Shown in pieces: positions 26,183 through 34,815 of a DNA stretch of 64,000 nucleotides (position 1 is the stretch's first letter; every line of letters starts with the position of its first letter). The translations under genes were made by a program, and so were the position numbers. This DNA comes from Amycolatopsis sp. (GTDB taxonomy: Bacteria > Actinomycetota > Actinomycetes > Mycobacteriales > Pseudonocardiaceae), in assembly GCF_025464955.1 (NCBI RefSeq), contig NZ_JAODNM010000045.1, positions 1-64,000 of the forward strand. The letters run 5' to 3'. Below the pieces are notes generated by a model, which was not told where the DNA came from, made no database searches, and saw only the letters and a program-made list of their open reading frames with translations.

Positions 26183-26550
26183 GTGGTGAGGACGACGGTG
26201 AGGCGTCGGTCGTCGGCGCGTTCGCCACCGGGGCCGAGCGCGCGCTGGGCGTCGGAGAGCACGCTCCGGATACCCAGGTACGCCTTGGGGTCGGCCGCCT
26301 TCAGCCGGTCCGAGCCCGGCCAGATCAGCACGTGCTCACCGGGTGGCAGCCACGAAAGGTCCGTGAGACAGTCGTAAAGCGCGTCGAGGTTGCGGCCGAA
26401 GTAGTCCGGGAAGGACAGTGCGGCGGCGACAGCGTCCAGCGTGGACAGCTTGTCGAGGGCGCGCTCGCCGTCCACGAGATGGACGTACGCCTTCCTTGCC
26501 CGGGCGCGCTCGGCGGCGGTTTTCGCGTCCGGATGGGCGGGGGTGCTCAT
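26176..26550 (-). CDS. Barstar-family ribonuclease inhibitor
   Basis: A 124-aa protein with the barstar core: VHLVDGERALDKLSTLDAVA, ALSFPDYFGRNLDALYDCLT, then LTVVLTTS at the end. The helix with DALYDCLTD supplies the acidic residues that plug the RNase active site. Its ATG overlaps the stop of the RNase gene (ATGA, 26547-26550), so inhibitor and enzyme are co-translated and the cytoplasm is protected before export. The last codon and stop come from the intergenic repeat. Confidence 0.9.
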   Translation of the reverse strand: MSTPAHPDAKTAAERARARKAYVHLVDGERALDKLSTLDAVAAALSFPDYFGRNLDALYDCLTDLSWLPPGEHVLIWPGSDRLKAADPKAYLGIRSVLSDAQRALGPGGERADDRRLTVVLTTS

Positions 26551-27011
26551 CGGTTCGGGTCCACGACGACGAACGTGTCGTAATGGTCGGCGGTGTAGAA
26601 CAACTCGTTGCCCTGCCCCGTGATCAGCCGCCGCGCACCGCGATCCGAACTGCCGAGCGTTTTGACGGTGAACTCGTGATAGAAGTCCGCCTGCCGGATC
26701 GGCAAGACCTTGTTCCTGTTCTGGTACACGACGTTGTCATTGCGCGGATAGGGAAACGGGCCACCGGCCCGGATCAGCTTCCAGGTGTCGGCGGCCTGGG
26801 ACGGCAGGCTCGACAGCGCCTTGACCTGGAGCCCCGAGTCGAACCCGGGGACCGGCGTCGAGGCGTGACTGTTCTGGGGCAGCTGAGTGCCCGTGACCGA
26901 CGACGAACTCTGCGGCTTGTTGTCGGAGACGGCGTTCTTGACCGCCCAGCCGCCGATCACGAGCACGATGAGCCCGATCAGGGCGGCGGTGATCCGCCTT
27001 CGGTTGACCAT
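26547..27011 (-). CDS. Barnase-like secreted guanyl-specific ribonuclease
   Basis: A 154-aa protein: an N-terminal hydrophobic signal or anchor (RRRITAALIGLIVLVIGGW), a Ser/Pro-rich spacer, then a barnase/RNase T1-superfamily domain. Catalytic residues can be placed in HEFTV (general base Glu), GARRLITG (Arg) and DHYDTF (general acid His). The domain hydrolyses RNA, usually 3' of G. It is released or membrane-held outside, and the overlapping barstar gene gives immunity. A small membrane-protein gene lies 10 nt upstream on the same strand. A role in competition or RNA scavenging is inferred. Confidence 0.9.
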   Translation of the reverse strand: MVNRRRITAALIGLIVLVIGGWAVKNAVSDNKPQSSSSVTGTQLPQNSHASTPVPGFDSGLQVKALSSLPSQAADTWKLIRAGGPFPYPRNDNVVYQNRNKVLPIRQADFYHEFTVKTLGSSDRGARRLITGQGNELFYTADHYDTFVVVDPNR

Positions 27012-27021
27012 GGCGGGGAGC

Positions 27022-27225
27022 TTAGGACGACCGGTCGGAGCGGTCGCCGCCCCGGCCCTGGGCGAACCATTCGGCGACCTTGCCGACCAGGTGGTCGATC
27101 GCCCACGCGAGGCCGAGGCACAGGGGCACGAGTACGGCCATGACCAGGACGAACTGCACGGGGAACCACAGCTGCGCGAGCCACAGCTCCGCGCCGTCCC
27201 ACCAATCGGCCATCCCGTTGAACAC
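27022..27225 (-). CDS. Small membrane protein upstream of the RNase gene
   Basis: A 67-aa protein with one or two hydrophobic segments (LWLAQLWFPVQFVLVMAVLV, then PLCLGLAWAIDHLVG) and a basic, Gly-rich C-terminus. No family is recognised. The GTG start is supported by TAGGCT exactly 6 nt upstream (27232-27237 reverse strand), a leaderless arrangement. It ends 10 nt before the RNase start and is likely its operon partner, perhaps in secretion or anchoring, but this rests only on position. Confidence 0.6.
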   Translation of the reverse strand: MFNGMADWWDGAELWLAQLWFPVQFVLVMAVLVPLCLGLAWAIDHLVGKVAEWFAQGRGGDRSDRSS

Positions 27226-27283
27226 GAAGTGAGCCTACGCTCACTGTGCTGCCCCCGAAGCACAACCCGGGTACGTTGCAGCC

Positions 27284-28249
27284 ATGTTCGCCGTTTACGC
27301 CAGTGAGCCCAACATGGACAGTCCCCTCGACTCGCTGGTCGTCGGCGAGCGACCCGAACCCGAGGTACCGGACGGCTGGGTACGCGTCGCCGTCAAAGCC
27401 GCCAGCCTCAACATGCACGACATCTGGACGCTGCGCGGCGTCGGGATCAAACCGGACCAGTTCCCGATGATCCTCGGCTGCGACGGCGCTGGAGTACTTG
27501 ACGACGGCACCGAGGTCGTCCTGCACTCGGTGATCAACGCCCCGGGCTGGCAGGGCGACGACACACTCGACCCGAAGCGGACGCTGCTCACCGAGAAGCA
27601 CCAGGGCTCCTTCGCCGACTACGTCGTAGTCCCGGCGCGCAACGTGCTGCCGAAGCCAGCCGGCCTCTCGTTCGCCGAAGCCGCCACGATGGGCACGGCC
27701 TGGCTCACCGCGTACCGCATGCTCTTCGTGAAGTCCGGCCTGCGCCCGGGACAGACGCTGCTCGTCCAGGGCGCGTCCGGCGGGGTGTCGACCGCGCTGA
27801 TCCAGCTCGGCCGCGCCGCCGGTTACCGCGTGTGGGTCACCGGCCGCAGCGAGGAGAAGCGCGCGCTCGCCGAACAGATCGGCGCGCACCAGACCTTCGA
27901 ATCCGGCGCCCGGCTGCCCGAGCGGGTCGATGCGGTGTTCGAGACGGTCGGCAAGGCGACGTGGTCACACTCGGTGAAATCGCTCAAGCCGGGCGGGATC
28001 ATCGTCGTCTCGGGCTCGACGAGCGGACCGGACGCCAACGCCGAGCTGCAGCGGGTGTTCTTCCTCCAGCTGCGGGTCGCCGGCTCGACGATGGGGACTC
28101 GTGACGAACTGGCTGACCTGCTGGAATATCTCGACCTGACCGGCATCCGGCCCCAGATCGGCGCCGAACTGCCCTTCACCGAGGCCGCGCAGGGCTTCGG
28201 GAGCATGCAGTCCGGCGAGACGGCCGGGAAGATCGTCTTCACCGCCTGA
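27284..28249 (+). CDS. Zinc-binding-type dehydrogenase / quinone oxidoreductase (MDR family)
   Basis: A 321-aa medium-chain reductase. The GroES-like domain has FPMILGCDGAGVLDDGTEV; the NADP-binding stretch is LLVQGASGGVSTALIQLGRAAGYRV; the structural-zinc Cys cluster is absent, typical of quinone oxidoreductase-like members. Substrate unknown. TACGTT (27272-27277) is exactly 6 nt before the ATG, so the mRNA is probably leaderless. Divergent from the RNase/barstar operon with only 58 bp between starts. Confidence 0.88.
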   Translation: MFAVYASEPNMDSPLDSLVVGERPEPEVPDGWVRVAVKAASLNMHDIWTLRGVGIKPDQFPMILGCDGAGVLDDGTEVVLHSVINAPGWQGDDTLDPKRTLLTEKHQGSFADYVVVPARNVLPKPAGLSFAEAATMGTAWLTAYRMLFVKSGLRPGQTLLVQGASGGVSTALIQLGRAAGYRVWVTGRSEEKRALAEQIGAHQTFESGARLPERVDAVFETVGKATWSHSVKSLKPGGIIVVSGSTSGPDANAELQRVFFLQLRVAGSTMGTRDELADLLEYLDLTGIRPQIGAELPFTEAAQGFGSMQSGETAGKIVFTA

Positions 28250-28334
28250 TCGGCCTAATGGTTCAGACCCTCGAGCGTCGCTTTGGGCAGTTCCGCTGGT
28301 CGGGACCCCACGGCTACTCGGAAAATTGTCGTGT

Positions 28335-28366
28335 TGTCACTAAAGACTTTCCACCAAAAAGTGACA
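28335..28366. promoter_or_regulatory. Inverted repeat upstream of an alpha/beta hydrolase
   Basis: TGTCACT (28335-28341) and its complement AGTGACA (28360-28366) flank 18 AT-rich bases about 22 bp before the start at 28388. Two half-sites at this spacing could bind a regulator. The 138-bp gap holds no gene; the leaderless -10 candidate is TAACCT (28376-28381). Confidence 0.35.
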
Positions 28367-28387
28367 TCCGACGTTTAACCTGTAGAC

Positions 28388-29440
28388 ATGACCGCGACGA
28401 AGCGGCCGGTAACCGCCCCGTCGGCCGGCCACGAAGCCACCGGCCCGGACGACCAGATCCGGGTCTCCTACCGGCGCTTTGCCGGCGTTCGTACCCGTGT
28501 GCTCGAGACCGGCCCGCAGGTCGTCGTCGACACCGGTACCGGACGGTCTTCACGACGTAAGCGCTCCACGGGACACGTCGCGAGGCCCTCGACGGTCCGC
28601 ATCGTGCTCCTGCACGGCTACTGCGACAGCGCCGACACCTGGCGCCCGGTACTTGAAGAGCTCGGCGCCGCCGGGATCCCCGCGATCGCGGTCGACCTCC
28701 CGGGCTTCGGCGAGGCCGAGGAGCTGCGTCCCGGCCCGATGCTGCCGCAGCTCGACGCCTTCGCCGCCGCGGTGATCAAGGAGCAGGCCGTCCTCGGCAC
28801 GGTCGTGCTGGCGGGAAACTCCCTCGGCGGCACCACCGGGCTCCGCGCCGCGCAGAACTCGCGCCTGCCGCTGGCCGGGGTCGTTTCGATCGCCGCACCC
28901 GGTTTCGTCGATTCGTGGCTGATCAGGACGGTCGCGCGGTATCCGATCCCGCTGCGGCTGTACTCCTCGCTGCCGCTGCCGATCCCCGGTTTCGTGGTCC
29001 GGGCCGTCGCCGAGCAGGTCGTCCCACGGCTGCTCTACGCCGAGGCCGGCGCCGCCGACGCGGCCCAGGTCAAGCGGTTCCTCGACCTGTTCCCGGACTA
29101 CCGCTCGACGGCGACGCGATTGCAGCAGGCCCGCCAGTTGGTCTCGGAGCTGGCTGACGCATATCGCCTCGAAAACGTGCGGACGCCGCTGCTCGTCGTC
29201 GCCTGCGGCAAAGACAAGCTGGTCAGCGCGGCTTCGGGCCGTCAACTGCACGTGCTCGTCCCGCACAGCCGGCTGCTCGTCCGCGAGGACTGGGGCCACT
29301 GCCCCCAGTTGGACGACCCGGTCGAGGTCGCCGAGCTGCTCGGCTACTTCGCCGCGGGTGTCGGGCGGTCCGTCAACGCCGCCGACCACGCCGTGGCGAG
29401 CACCATCGACGCCGCGGACCGCGATAACGTCGCGGGCTGA
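28388..29440 (+). CDS. Alpha/beta hydrolase
   Basis: A 350-aa cytoplasmic hydrolase of the epoxide-hydrolase/haloperoxidase-like group. After a basic, low-complexity N-terminus of about 65 residues come VLLHGYCDSADTWRPVLEEL (oxyanion), VDLPGFGEAEEL, the nucleophile elbow AGNSLGGTTG, an Asp in VACGKDKLV and the His in DWGHCPQLDDP: a full Ser-Asp-His triad. TAACCT stands 6 nt before ATG, a leaderless promoter. Substrate unknown. Confidence 0.85.
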   Translation: MTATKRPVTAPSAGHEATGPDDQIRVSYRRFAGVRTRVLETGPQVVVDTGTGRSSRRKRSTGHVARPSTVRIVLLHGYCDSADTWRPVLEELGAAGIPAIAVDLPGFGEAEELRPGPMLPQLDAFAAAVIKEQAVLGTVVLAGNSLGGTTGLRAAQNSRLPLAGVVSIAAPGFVDSWLIRTVARYPIPLRLYSSLPLPIPGFVVRAVAEQVVPRLLYAEAGAADAAQVKRFLDLFPDYRSTATRLQQARQLVSELADAYRLENVRTPLLVVACGKDKLVSAASGRQLHVLVPHSRLLVREDWGHCPQLDDPVEVAELLGYFAAGVGRSVNAADHAVASTIDAADRDNVAG

Positions 29441-29678
29441 TCGGCGGTCCGGGTGTCGGCGGGCTCGAACCAGACCTTGACCGAGGTCGAGGGAGTGAAT
29501 CCCCGGGCCGCCGCGTCGGCCAAAAACGCACCCTGATTGCGCGCCCGAGCCTCGCGGGACAACCGGGACCTCGTTCGCTCGGGAGCCTGTCGCCGGGCGC
29601 GTACTCGCCTGCCGAGATCTTCTTTCGCAGGTCCGCCGCTACTTGCCGGAATGCCCCCGGGTCCTCGGACCAAGTGAC
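29440..29678 (-). pseudogene. GntR-family regulator remnant (HTH start joined to UTRA start)
   Basis: Reverse-strand codons from 29678 to 29571 read AFRQVAADLRKKISAGEYAP then GDRLPSER, the first half of a GntR winged helix. In another frame, 29565-29440 read RLSREARARNQGAFLADAAA and SVKVWFEPADTRTAD, the start of a UTRA ligand domain. About 45 codons that should join them, and the rest of the UTRA domain, are missing. It overlaps the 3' end of the nitronate monooxygenase gene. Confidence 0.6.
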
Positions 29679-30721
29679 CGGCCCGCCCTGGCGAACGCTT
29701 CGCGGGCTTCGGTTTCGAGCTTCGCGAAGATCTCGGCGGCCGGGCCTGCCCCGGTCAGGGCGTAGGTCTGGCCTGCCCACAGCGACATGGCCTCCGGGTC
29801 GCCCGCCTGGCCCGCGGCGGCCCGGACCGGCCTGCTCAGATGGTGCAGTTCGGGGTACGCCGACGGCGCCTGCTCCGACAGTTCGCTCAGCACGCGGTTG
29901 ACCAGGCCTCGGGCGGGCCTGCCGGTGAACGCGCGCGTGAACGCCGTCGCGCGTCCGCCGTCGGCGACGGCCTGGCGCTGCGCGGGTTGTGTCTTGGCCT
30001 CATCCGCCCGCAGGAAGGCAGTGCCCAACTGAGCGGCCGCCGCCCCCGCCACCAGCACAGCGGCGACGTCAGCGCCGTGGACGAGCCCTCCTGCGGCGAT
30101 CAGCGGCAGGTCCACGACGGACGAGATCAGCCGCAACGCCGCGAGCAGCCCGTAGACCTCTCCCCCGGCGGGCGACGCCGGGTCGTCCACGAAGAGGCCG
30201 CGGTGCCCGCCGGCCTCGAACCCCTGGACGCACAGCGCGTCTACGCCGAGTTCAGCGGCGAGCCGCGCTTCTTCAGGACTGGTGACTGTCGCGATCAGCT
30301 GTGCTCCCGCCGCCCGCAGGCGAGCGACGTCGTCGGCCGAGGGCAGGCCGAACGTGAATGACACCACCGGGACACGACGTGCGATCACGACGTCCAGCTT
30401 GGCCGGGTACGCGTCGTCCTCCCAGCGCGGATCGCCCAACTCGACGCCGTAGCGCCGGGCTTCGGCGGCAAGGCGTTCGCGGTGCGCGGTGAGGTCGGCT
30501 TCCGAGGGGGCGCCCGGCACGAACAGGTTGACGCCGAAGGGCTCGCCGGTCAGTTCGGCCGTACTGACGATCTGCTCGTCGAGCGCGGCCGCGGTGAGAT
30601 ACCCCGCGCCCAGAAAGCCGAAGCCGCCCGCGCCGGTCACCGCGGCGACGAGCTCGGGGGTCGAGGGACCACCGGCCATCGGCGCGGCGATCACCGGGAA
30701 GCGCAGGTTCTCGAACATCAT
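29639..30721 (-). CDS. Nitronate monooxygenase (2-nitropropane dioxygenase family)
   Basis: A 360-aa FMN-dependent TIM-barrel enzyme oxidising nitronates. It begins LRFPVIAAPMAGGPSTPELV; VCVQGFEAGGHRG-like LCVQGFEAGGHRG carries the catalytic His, and LPLIAAGGLVHGADVAAVL and AAQLGTAFLRADEA bind FMN phosphate. The length is normal. ATG 30721 is followed by a second ATG; both are possible. The 3' end overlaps a decayed GntR gene, so the original C-terminus may have been altered (the last 20 residues are basic and unlike the family). Confidence 0.87.
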   Translation of the reverse strand: MMFENLRFPVIAAPMAGGPSTPELVAAVTGAGGFGFLGAGYLTAAALDEQIVSTAELTGEPFGVNLFVPGAPSEADLTAHRERLAAEARRYGVELGDPRWEDDAYPAKLDVVIARRVPVVSFTFGLPSADDVARLRAAGAQLIATVTSPEEARLAAELGVDALCVQGFEAGGHRGLFVDDPASPAGGEVYGLLAALRLISSVVDLPLIAAGGLVHGADVAAVLVAGAAAAQLGTAFLRADEAKTQPAQRQAVADGGRATAFTRAFTGRPARGLVNRVLSELSEQAPSAYPELHHLSRPVRAAAGQAGDPEAMSLWAGQTYALTGAGPAAEIFAKLETEAREAFARAGRSLGPRTRGHSGK

Positions 30722-30776
30722 CTCAGCCTAATGGGTTCATGTTCCCGTGGCAGGACAACAGGTCTACGGTTGAACG

Positions 30777-31223
30777 ATGCCTTCAGACCTCGGAGCCGTC
30801 CGCGAGCTCGCCACCGCGGAAAACGGACTCGCCACGATCACCACCACCCGCCCGGACGGCACCGTCCACGCCTCGGTCGTCAACGCCGGGGTCATCGAAG
30901 ACCCGGTCACCGGCAAGGTCAGCATCGGCTTCGTGGCCATCGGCGGCACGCGGAAGCTGGAACTGTTCCGGCGCAACGGCCACGCGACGATCGTGTTCCG
31001 CCGGGGCTGGAACTGGGCCGCGGTCCAGGGCGCGACGCACATCGTCGGCCCGGACGACGCCGACCCCGACTTCGACGACGCGAAGCTGCCTGAGCTGCTG
31101 CGCGACGTGTTCAAGGCCGCGACCGGTACTCACGACAACTGGGACGAGTTCGACCGCGTGATGGCGCAGGAGCGCCGTGCCGCGGTGTTCATCGAGGTCT
31201 CCCGCCTCAGCGGTAACCGCTGA
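30777..31223 (+). CDS. PPOX-class (F420/FMN) split-barrel oxidoreductase
   Basis: A 148-aa pyridoxamine-5'-phosphate-oxidase-like protein: LATITTTRPDGTVHASVVN, GFVAIGGTRKLELFRRNGHA and TIVFRRGWNWAAVQGATHIV give the flavin/F420-binding barrel of the actinobacterial TIGR03618-like group. These proteins reduce varied substrates with F420 or bind FMN or heme; the cofactor is not decided by sequence alone. TACGGT (30765-30770) lies exactly 6 nt before the ATG, so the gene is leaderless. Monocistronic, divergent from nitronate monooxygenase. Confidence 0.82.
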   Translation: MPSDLGAVRELATAENGLATITTTRPDGTVHASVVNAGVIEDPVTGKVSIGFVAIGGTRKLELFRRNGHATIVFRRGWNWAAVQGATHIVGPDDADPDFDDAKLPELLRDVFKAATGTHDNWDEFDRVMAQERRAAVFIEVSRLSGNR

Positions 31224-31377
31224 GCTGGGAAAACTACCCACAACCCCTGGGCTAACACTGTCGAAAATGCCTAACCTGAACGGACCTACTTTCGAGAACT
31301 CTCACCCAACAGTCTTCTCCCGCGGGCCGTGAGTTGCTATTGCTATAGCGTCGCTCCCCACTCCCCCCGGAGATCAC

Positions 31378-32175
31378 ATGCGCGCTCTACGCGTCCTCGT
31401 CCCCCTGCTGCTGCTCGCGGCGGCCACGCTGCTCGGTGGTGCCACGGCCTCCGCGGCGACCGGCAAGTACGTCGCCCTCGGCGATTCGTACGCGGTCGGC
31501 GTCGGCACCTACACCTACGACAGCCCCGCGACGAATTGCCGTCGCGGGCCCCTGTCGTACCCCCGGCTCTGGGCAGCCGCCCATCCGTCGACCTCGTTCG
31601 TCGAAGCGTCCTGCTCCGGCGCCACCACCGCGGACATCCTCAGCTCCCAGGTGGCGTCGATCACGCCCGACACCACGCTGGTCACCGTGCAGGTCGGGGG
31701 CAACGACGTCGGCTTCGTCAGCGTGCTCGAGAACTGCATCCTGACCATTTCCGACCAGGACTGCGTCAACGGCGTCAACACGGCGAAGGCCGCCGCGCAG
31801 GCCACCTTGCCGGGCGCGCTGGCGTCGGTCTACTCCGCCATCCGCGCCCACGCGCCGAACGCCAGGGTCGTGGTGATCGGGTACCCGCGGTTCTACAAGA
31901 TCGGCGGCAACTGCGGCATCTTCGGGCTCTCCGACACCGAGCGCTCGGCCATCGACTCCGGCTCGGACGTGCTCGCCGGGGTCATCGCGGCTCAGGCGGC
32001 CGCGGCCGGCTTCACCTTCCTCGACGGGCGGACCGCCTTCACCGGGCACGAGATCTGCAGCGGCTCCGAATGGATGACCAGCCTGCAGTGGGACAAGATC
32101 GACGAGTCCTACCACCCGAACACACTGGGCCACAAGAACGGCTACCTGCCGGCCCTCGAAGCCCTCGTCGGCTAG
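31378..32175 (+). CDS. Secreted SGNH/GDSL hydrolase
   Basis: A 265-aa extracellular esterase or lipase. A 26-residue signal peptide (RVLVPLLLLAAATLLGG, cleavage near ATASAA) precedes the SGNH blocks: block I VALGDSYAVG (Ser), block II SGATT, block III VQVGGNDVGF (Asn), block V DESYHPNTLGHKNGY (Asp/His). Six Cys in pairs suggest three disulfides, as in Streptomyces-type secreted lipases. GGAG lies 7 nt before the ATG. Ends 3 bp before a CTCGTGAG repeat. Confidence 0.9.
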   Translation: MRALRVLVPLLLLAAATLLGGATASAATGKYVALGDSYAVGVGTYTYDSPATNCRRGPLSYPRLWAAAHPSTSFVEASCSGATTADILSSQVASITPDTTLVTVQVGGNDVGFVSVLENCILTISDQDCVNGVNTAKAAAQATLPGALASVYSAIRAHAPNARVVVIGYPRFYKIGGNCGIFGLSDTERSAIDSGSDVLAGVIAAQAAAAGFTFLDGRTAFTGHEICSGSEWMTSLQWDKIDESYHPNTLGHKNGYLPALEALVG

Positions 32176-32177
32176 GA

Positions 32178-32249
32178 CTCGTGAGTGGTTAGGCACGCCC
32201 GGGTGCGGGTGTCCCGCAGGGCACGGTAACCGGCCTAACCACTCACGAG
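32178..32249. terminator. CTCGTGAG-type intergenic inverted repeat (copy C)
   Basis: Left arm CTCGTGAGTGGTTAGGC (32178-32194) and its exact complement (32233-32249) with a 38-nt GC-rich loop, between the convergent SGNH hydrolase and lepA genes. It shares the CTCGTGAG end with the copies at 8293 and 26126 while the inner stem differs. Confidence 0.65.
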
Positions 32250-32258
32250 CGGGCCGCG

Positions 32259-34109
32259 CTACTTCTTGTTCTTGCCGTTGTCCTCTGTGGACAGTGCGGC
32301 GACGAAGGCCTCCTGCGGGACCTCGACGCGGCCGACGGTCTTCATCCGCTTCTTGCCTTCCTTCTGCTTTTCCAGCAGCTTGCGCTTACGCGAGATGTCG
32401 CCGCCGTAGCACTTCGCGAGCACGTCCTTGCGGATCGCGCGGATCGTTTCGCGGGCGATGATCCGGGCGCCGATGGCGGCCTGGATGGGGACCTCGAAGC
32501 TCTGCCGCGGAATGAGCTCCCGCAGCCGCAGCACCATGCGGTTCCCATAGGCGTAGGCGTCGTCCTTGTGCACGATCGCGGAGAACGCGTCCACCGCCTC
32601 GCCCTGCAGCAGGATGTCGACCTTGACCAGGTCGGCGGCCTCCGCGCCCGCCTCTTCGTAGTCGAGCGACGCATAGCCCCGGGTACGCGACTTCAACGTG
32701 TCGAAGAAGTCGAAGATGATCTCGCCGAGCGGCAGGTTGTACCGCAGCTCGACCCGGTCCTCGGAGAGGTAGTCCATCCCCAGCAGCTGACCGCGCTTGC
32801 CCTGGCAGAGCTCCATGATCGTGCCGATGAACTCCGACGGCGCCAGAATGGAGACCTTGCTGACCGGCTCGAGCACTTCGGAGATCTTGTTGCCGGACGG
32901 CCAGTCCGACGGGTTGGTGACGTGGACCTTCCGGCCGTCGTCCAGGATCACGTCGTAGACGACGTTGGGCGCGGTGGAGATCAGGTCGAGGCCGAACTCC
33001 CGCTCGAGCCTGTCCCGGGTGATCTCGAGGTGCAGCAGCCCGAGGAAGCCACAGCGGAAGCCGAACCCGAGCGCGACCGAGGTCTCCGGCTCATAGTCCA
33101 GCGCGGCGTCGTTGAGCTGGAGTTTGTCGAGCGCCTCACGGAGGTTCGGGTAGTCCGAGCCGTCCATCGGGTACAGCCCGGAGTAGACCATCGGCTTCGG
33201 CTCCCGGTAGCCCGCGAGGGCCTCCGTGGCGCCGTTGCGCTCGCTGGTGACGGTGTCACCGACCTTCGACTGCCGGACGTCCTTCACCCCGGTGATGAGG
33301 TAGCCCACCTCGCCGACGCCGAGCCCGACGCTGACCTTGGGGTCCGGCGAGATGATGCCGACCTCGAGCAGCTCGTGGGTGGCGTTGGTCGACATCATCC
33401 GGATCCGCTCGCGCGGGGTGATCTTGCCGTCCATCACGCGGATGTAGGTCACGACGCCGCGGTAGGTGTCGTAGACCGAGTCGAAGATCATCGCACGCGC
33501 CGGGGCGTTCGCGTCGCCGACGGGGTGCGGCACCTGACGGACGGCCTCGTCGAGCAGCTCACGCACGCCGACACCGGTCTTCGCCGAGACGCGAAGCACA
33601 TCCGAGGGCTCGCAGCCGATGATGTGGGCGAGCTCGGCGGCGTACTTGTCGGGGTCGGCCGAGGGCAGGTCGATCTTGTTGAGCACCGGGATGATGTGGA
33701 GGTTCTTCTCCAGCGCCAGGTACAGGTTGGCCAGTGTCTGGGCCTCGATGCCCTGAGCGGCGTCGACCAGCAGGATCGCGCCTTCACAGGCCTCGAGCGC
33801 GCGGGAAACCTCGTAGGTGAAGTCGACGTGGCCAGGGGTGTCGATCAGGTGGAGGACATAGTCCTGATCGCCGACCTTCCAGGGCAGACGCACGTTCTGC
33901 GCCTTGATCGTGATGCCGCGCTCGCGCTCGATGTCCATCCGGTCGAGGTACTGGGCGCGCATGTCCCGGCCTTCGACCACGCCGGTGAGCTGCAGCATCC
34001 GGTCGGCCAGGGTGGATTTGCCGTGGTCGATGTGCGCGATGATGCAGAAGTTCCGGATGAGCTCCGGCGGCGTGAAGGTCGTGTCAGCGAACGTTTTGGG
34101 CGCAGTCAC
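32259..34109 (-). CDS. lepA: Elongation factor 4 (LepA), back-translocating GTPase
   Basis: A 616-aa ribosomal GTPase that remodels stalled or mis-translocated elongation complexes. G1 is AHIDHGKS (25-32), then [11 protein letters not shown] (switch), DTPGHVDF and [12 protein letters not shown]. The C-terminal LepA-specific domain has [24 protein letters not shown] sequence (seen as [20 protein letters not shown]). GTG 34109 has GAGGAA 9 nt upstream. Length is normal. The gene is convergent with the SGNH hydrolase. Confidence 0.95.
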   Translation of the reverse strand: MTAPKTFADTTFTPPELIRNFCIIAHIDHGKSTLADRMLQLTGVVEGRDMRAQYLDRMDIERERGITIKAQNVRLPWKVGDQDYVLHLIDTPGHVDFTYEVSRALEACEGAILLVDAAQGIEAQTLANLYLALEKNLHIIPVLNKIDLPSADPDKYAAELAHIIGCEPSDVLRVSAKTGVGVRELLDEAVRQVPHPVGDANAPARAMIFDSVYDTYRGVVTYIRVMDGKITPRERIRMMSTNATHELLEVGIISPDPKVSVGLGVGEVGYLITGVKDVRQSKVGDTVTSERNGATEALAGYREPKPMVYSGLYPMDGSDYPNLREALDKLQLNDAALDYEPETSVALGFGFRCGFLGLLHLEITRDRLEREFGLDLISTAPNVVYDVILDDGRKVHVTNPSDWPSGNKISEVLEPVSKVSILAPSEFIGTIMELCQGKRGQLLGMDYLSEDRVELRYNLPLGEIIFDFFDTLKSRTRGYASLDYEEAGAEAADLVKVDILLQGEAVDAFSAIVHKDDAYAYGNRMVLRLRELIPRQSFEVPIQAAIGARIIARETIRAIRKDVLAKCYGGDISRKRKLLEKQKEGKKRMKTVGRVEVPQEAFVAALSTEDNGKNKK

Positions 34110-34224
34110 TCGTGTGTTCCTCGCGAAGGTCGGGGTGTGCCACCTCTATGGTCCCATGGACCTCCGGGTGCGGTTGGGGGTCATCCCCGATGCGAGCCCG
34201 CCGAGTCCGTGGTGACCTCGAGGT

Positions 34225-34815
34225 ATGAGCGATTCCATGAATGAAGTGCTGGACCGGGCGTTCGGCCATCCGCGGGGTCTGCTCGGCCGGCTGGGCGGTG
34301 CGCTGATGGCGCACGGCAACGCGGCGACCGAGCACCATGTCGTGGAAGTGGCCGCGCCCTCCGAAGCCGAAACTGTCCTCATCATCGGTCCGGGCCCCGG
34401 TGTCGGGCTCGAAGCCGCCGCCAGGCGCGCGGCACGGGTGGTGGGCGTCGACCCCTCGGCGGACATGCTGGCCCTCTGCCGCCAGCGCTGCGCCGCGTTG
34501 ATCGACCGCGTCGACCTGGTGGAAGGCACAGCCGAGCAGACCGGGCAGGAGGACGGATCGGCCGATGTCGTCCTCAGCGTCAACAACGTGCAGCTGTGGC
34601 CCGACCGCACGGCCGGGTTCGCCGAACTCTTCCGGGTGCTTCGGCCGGGAGGCCGCCTGCTGCTGTCCGGCCATGAGAAGTGGCTGCCGGTGGCCCGGCA
34701 CGCGCTCGCCGCCGAAGTGACGGCAGCGGGCTTCACGGACCTGCAGACCTGGCGCTGGGAGCCGCCCGGCCCCTTCTCGGCGCTGGCCGCGCAGCTCCGC
34801 GCGGTCAAGCCCTAG
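34225..34815 (+). CDS. Class I SAM-dependent methyltransferase
   Basis: A 196-aa small methyltransferase of the Methyltransf_11 type. Motif I is VLIIGPGPGVGLEAAARRA, motif II VVGVDPSADMLALC, and the post-motif strand DGSADVVLSVNNVQLW precedes a LRPGGRLLLSGHE strand. There is no substrate domain. The start is ATG 34225, with GAGG only 4 nt upstream; ATG 34237 is the alternative. Its 3' end overlaps the convergent VOC gene by 11 bp. Confidence 0.83.
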   Translation: MSDSMNEVLDRAFGHPRGLLGRLGGALMAHGNAATEHHVVEVAAPSEAETVLIIGPGPGVGLEAAARRAARVVGVDPSADMLALCRQRCAALIDRVDLVEGTAEQTGQEDGSADVVLSVNNVQLWPDRTAGFAELFRVLRPGGRLLLSGHEKWLPVARHALAAEVTAAGFTDLQTWRWEPPGPFSALAAQLRAVKP

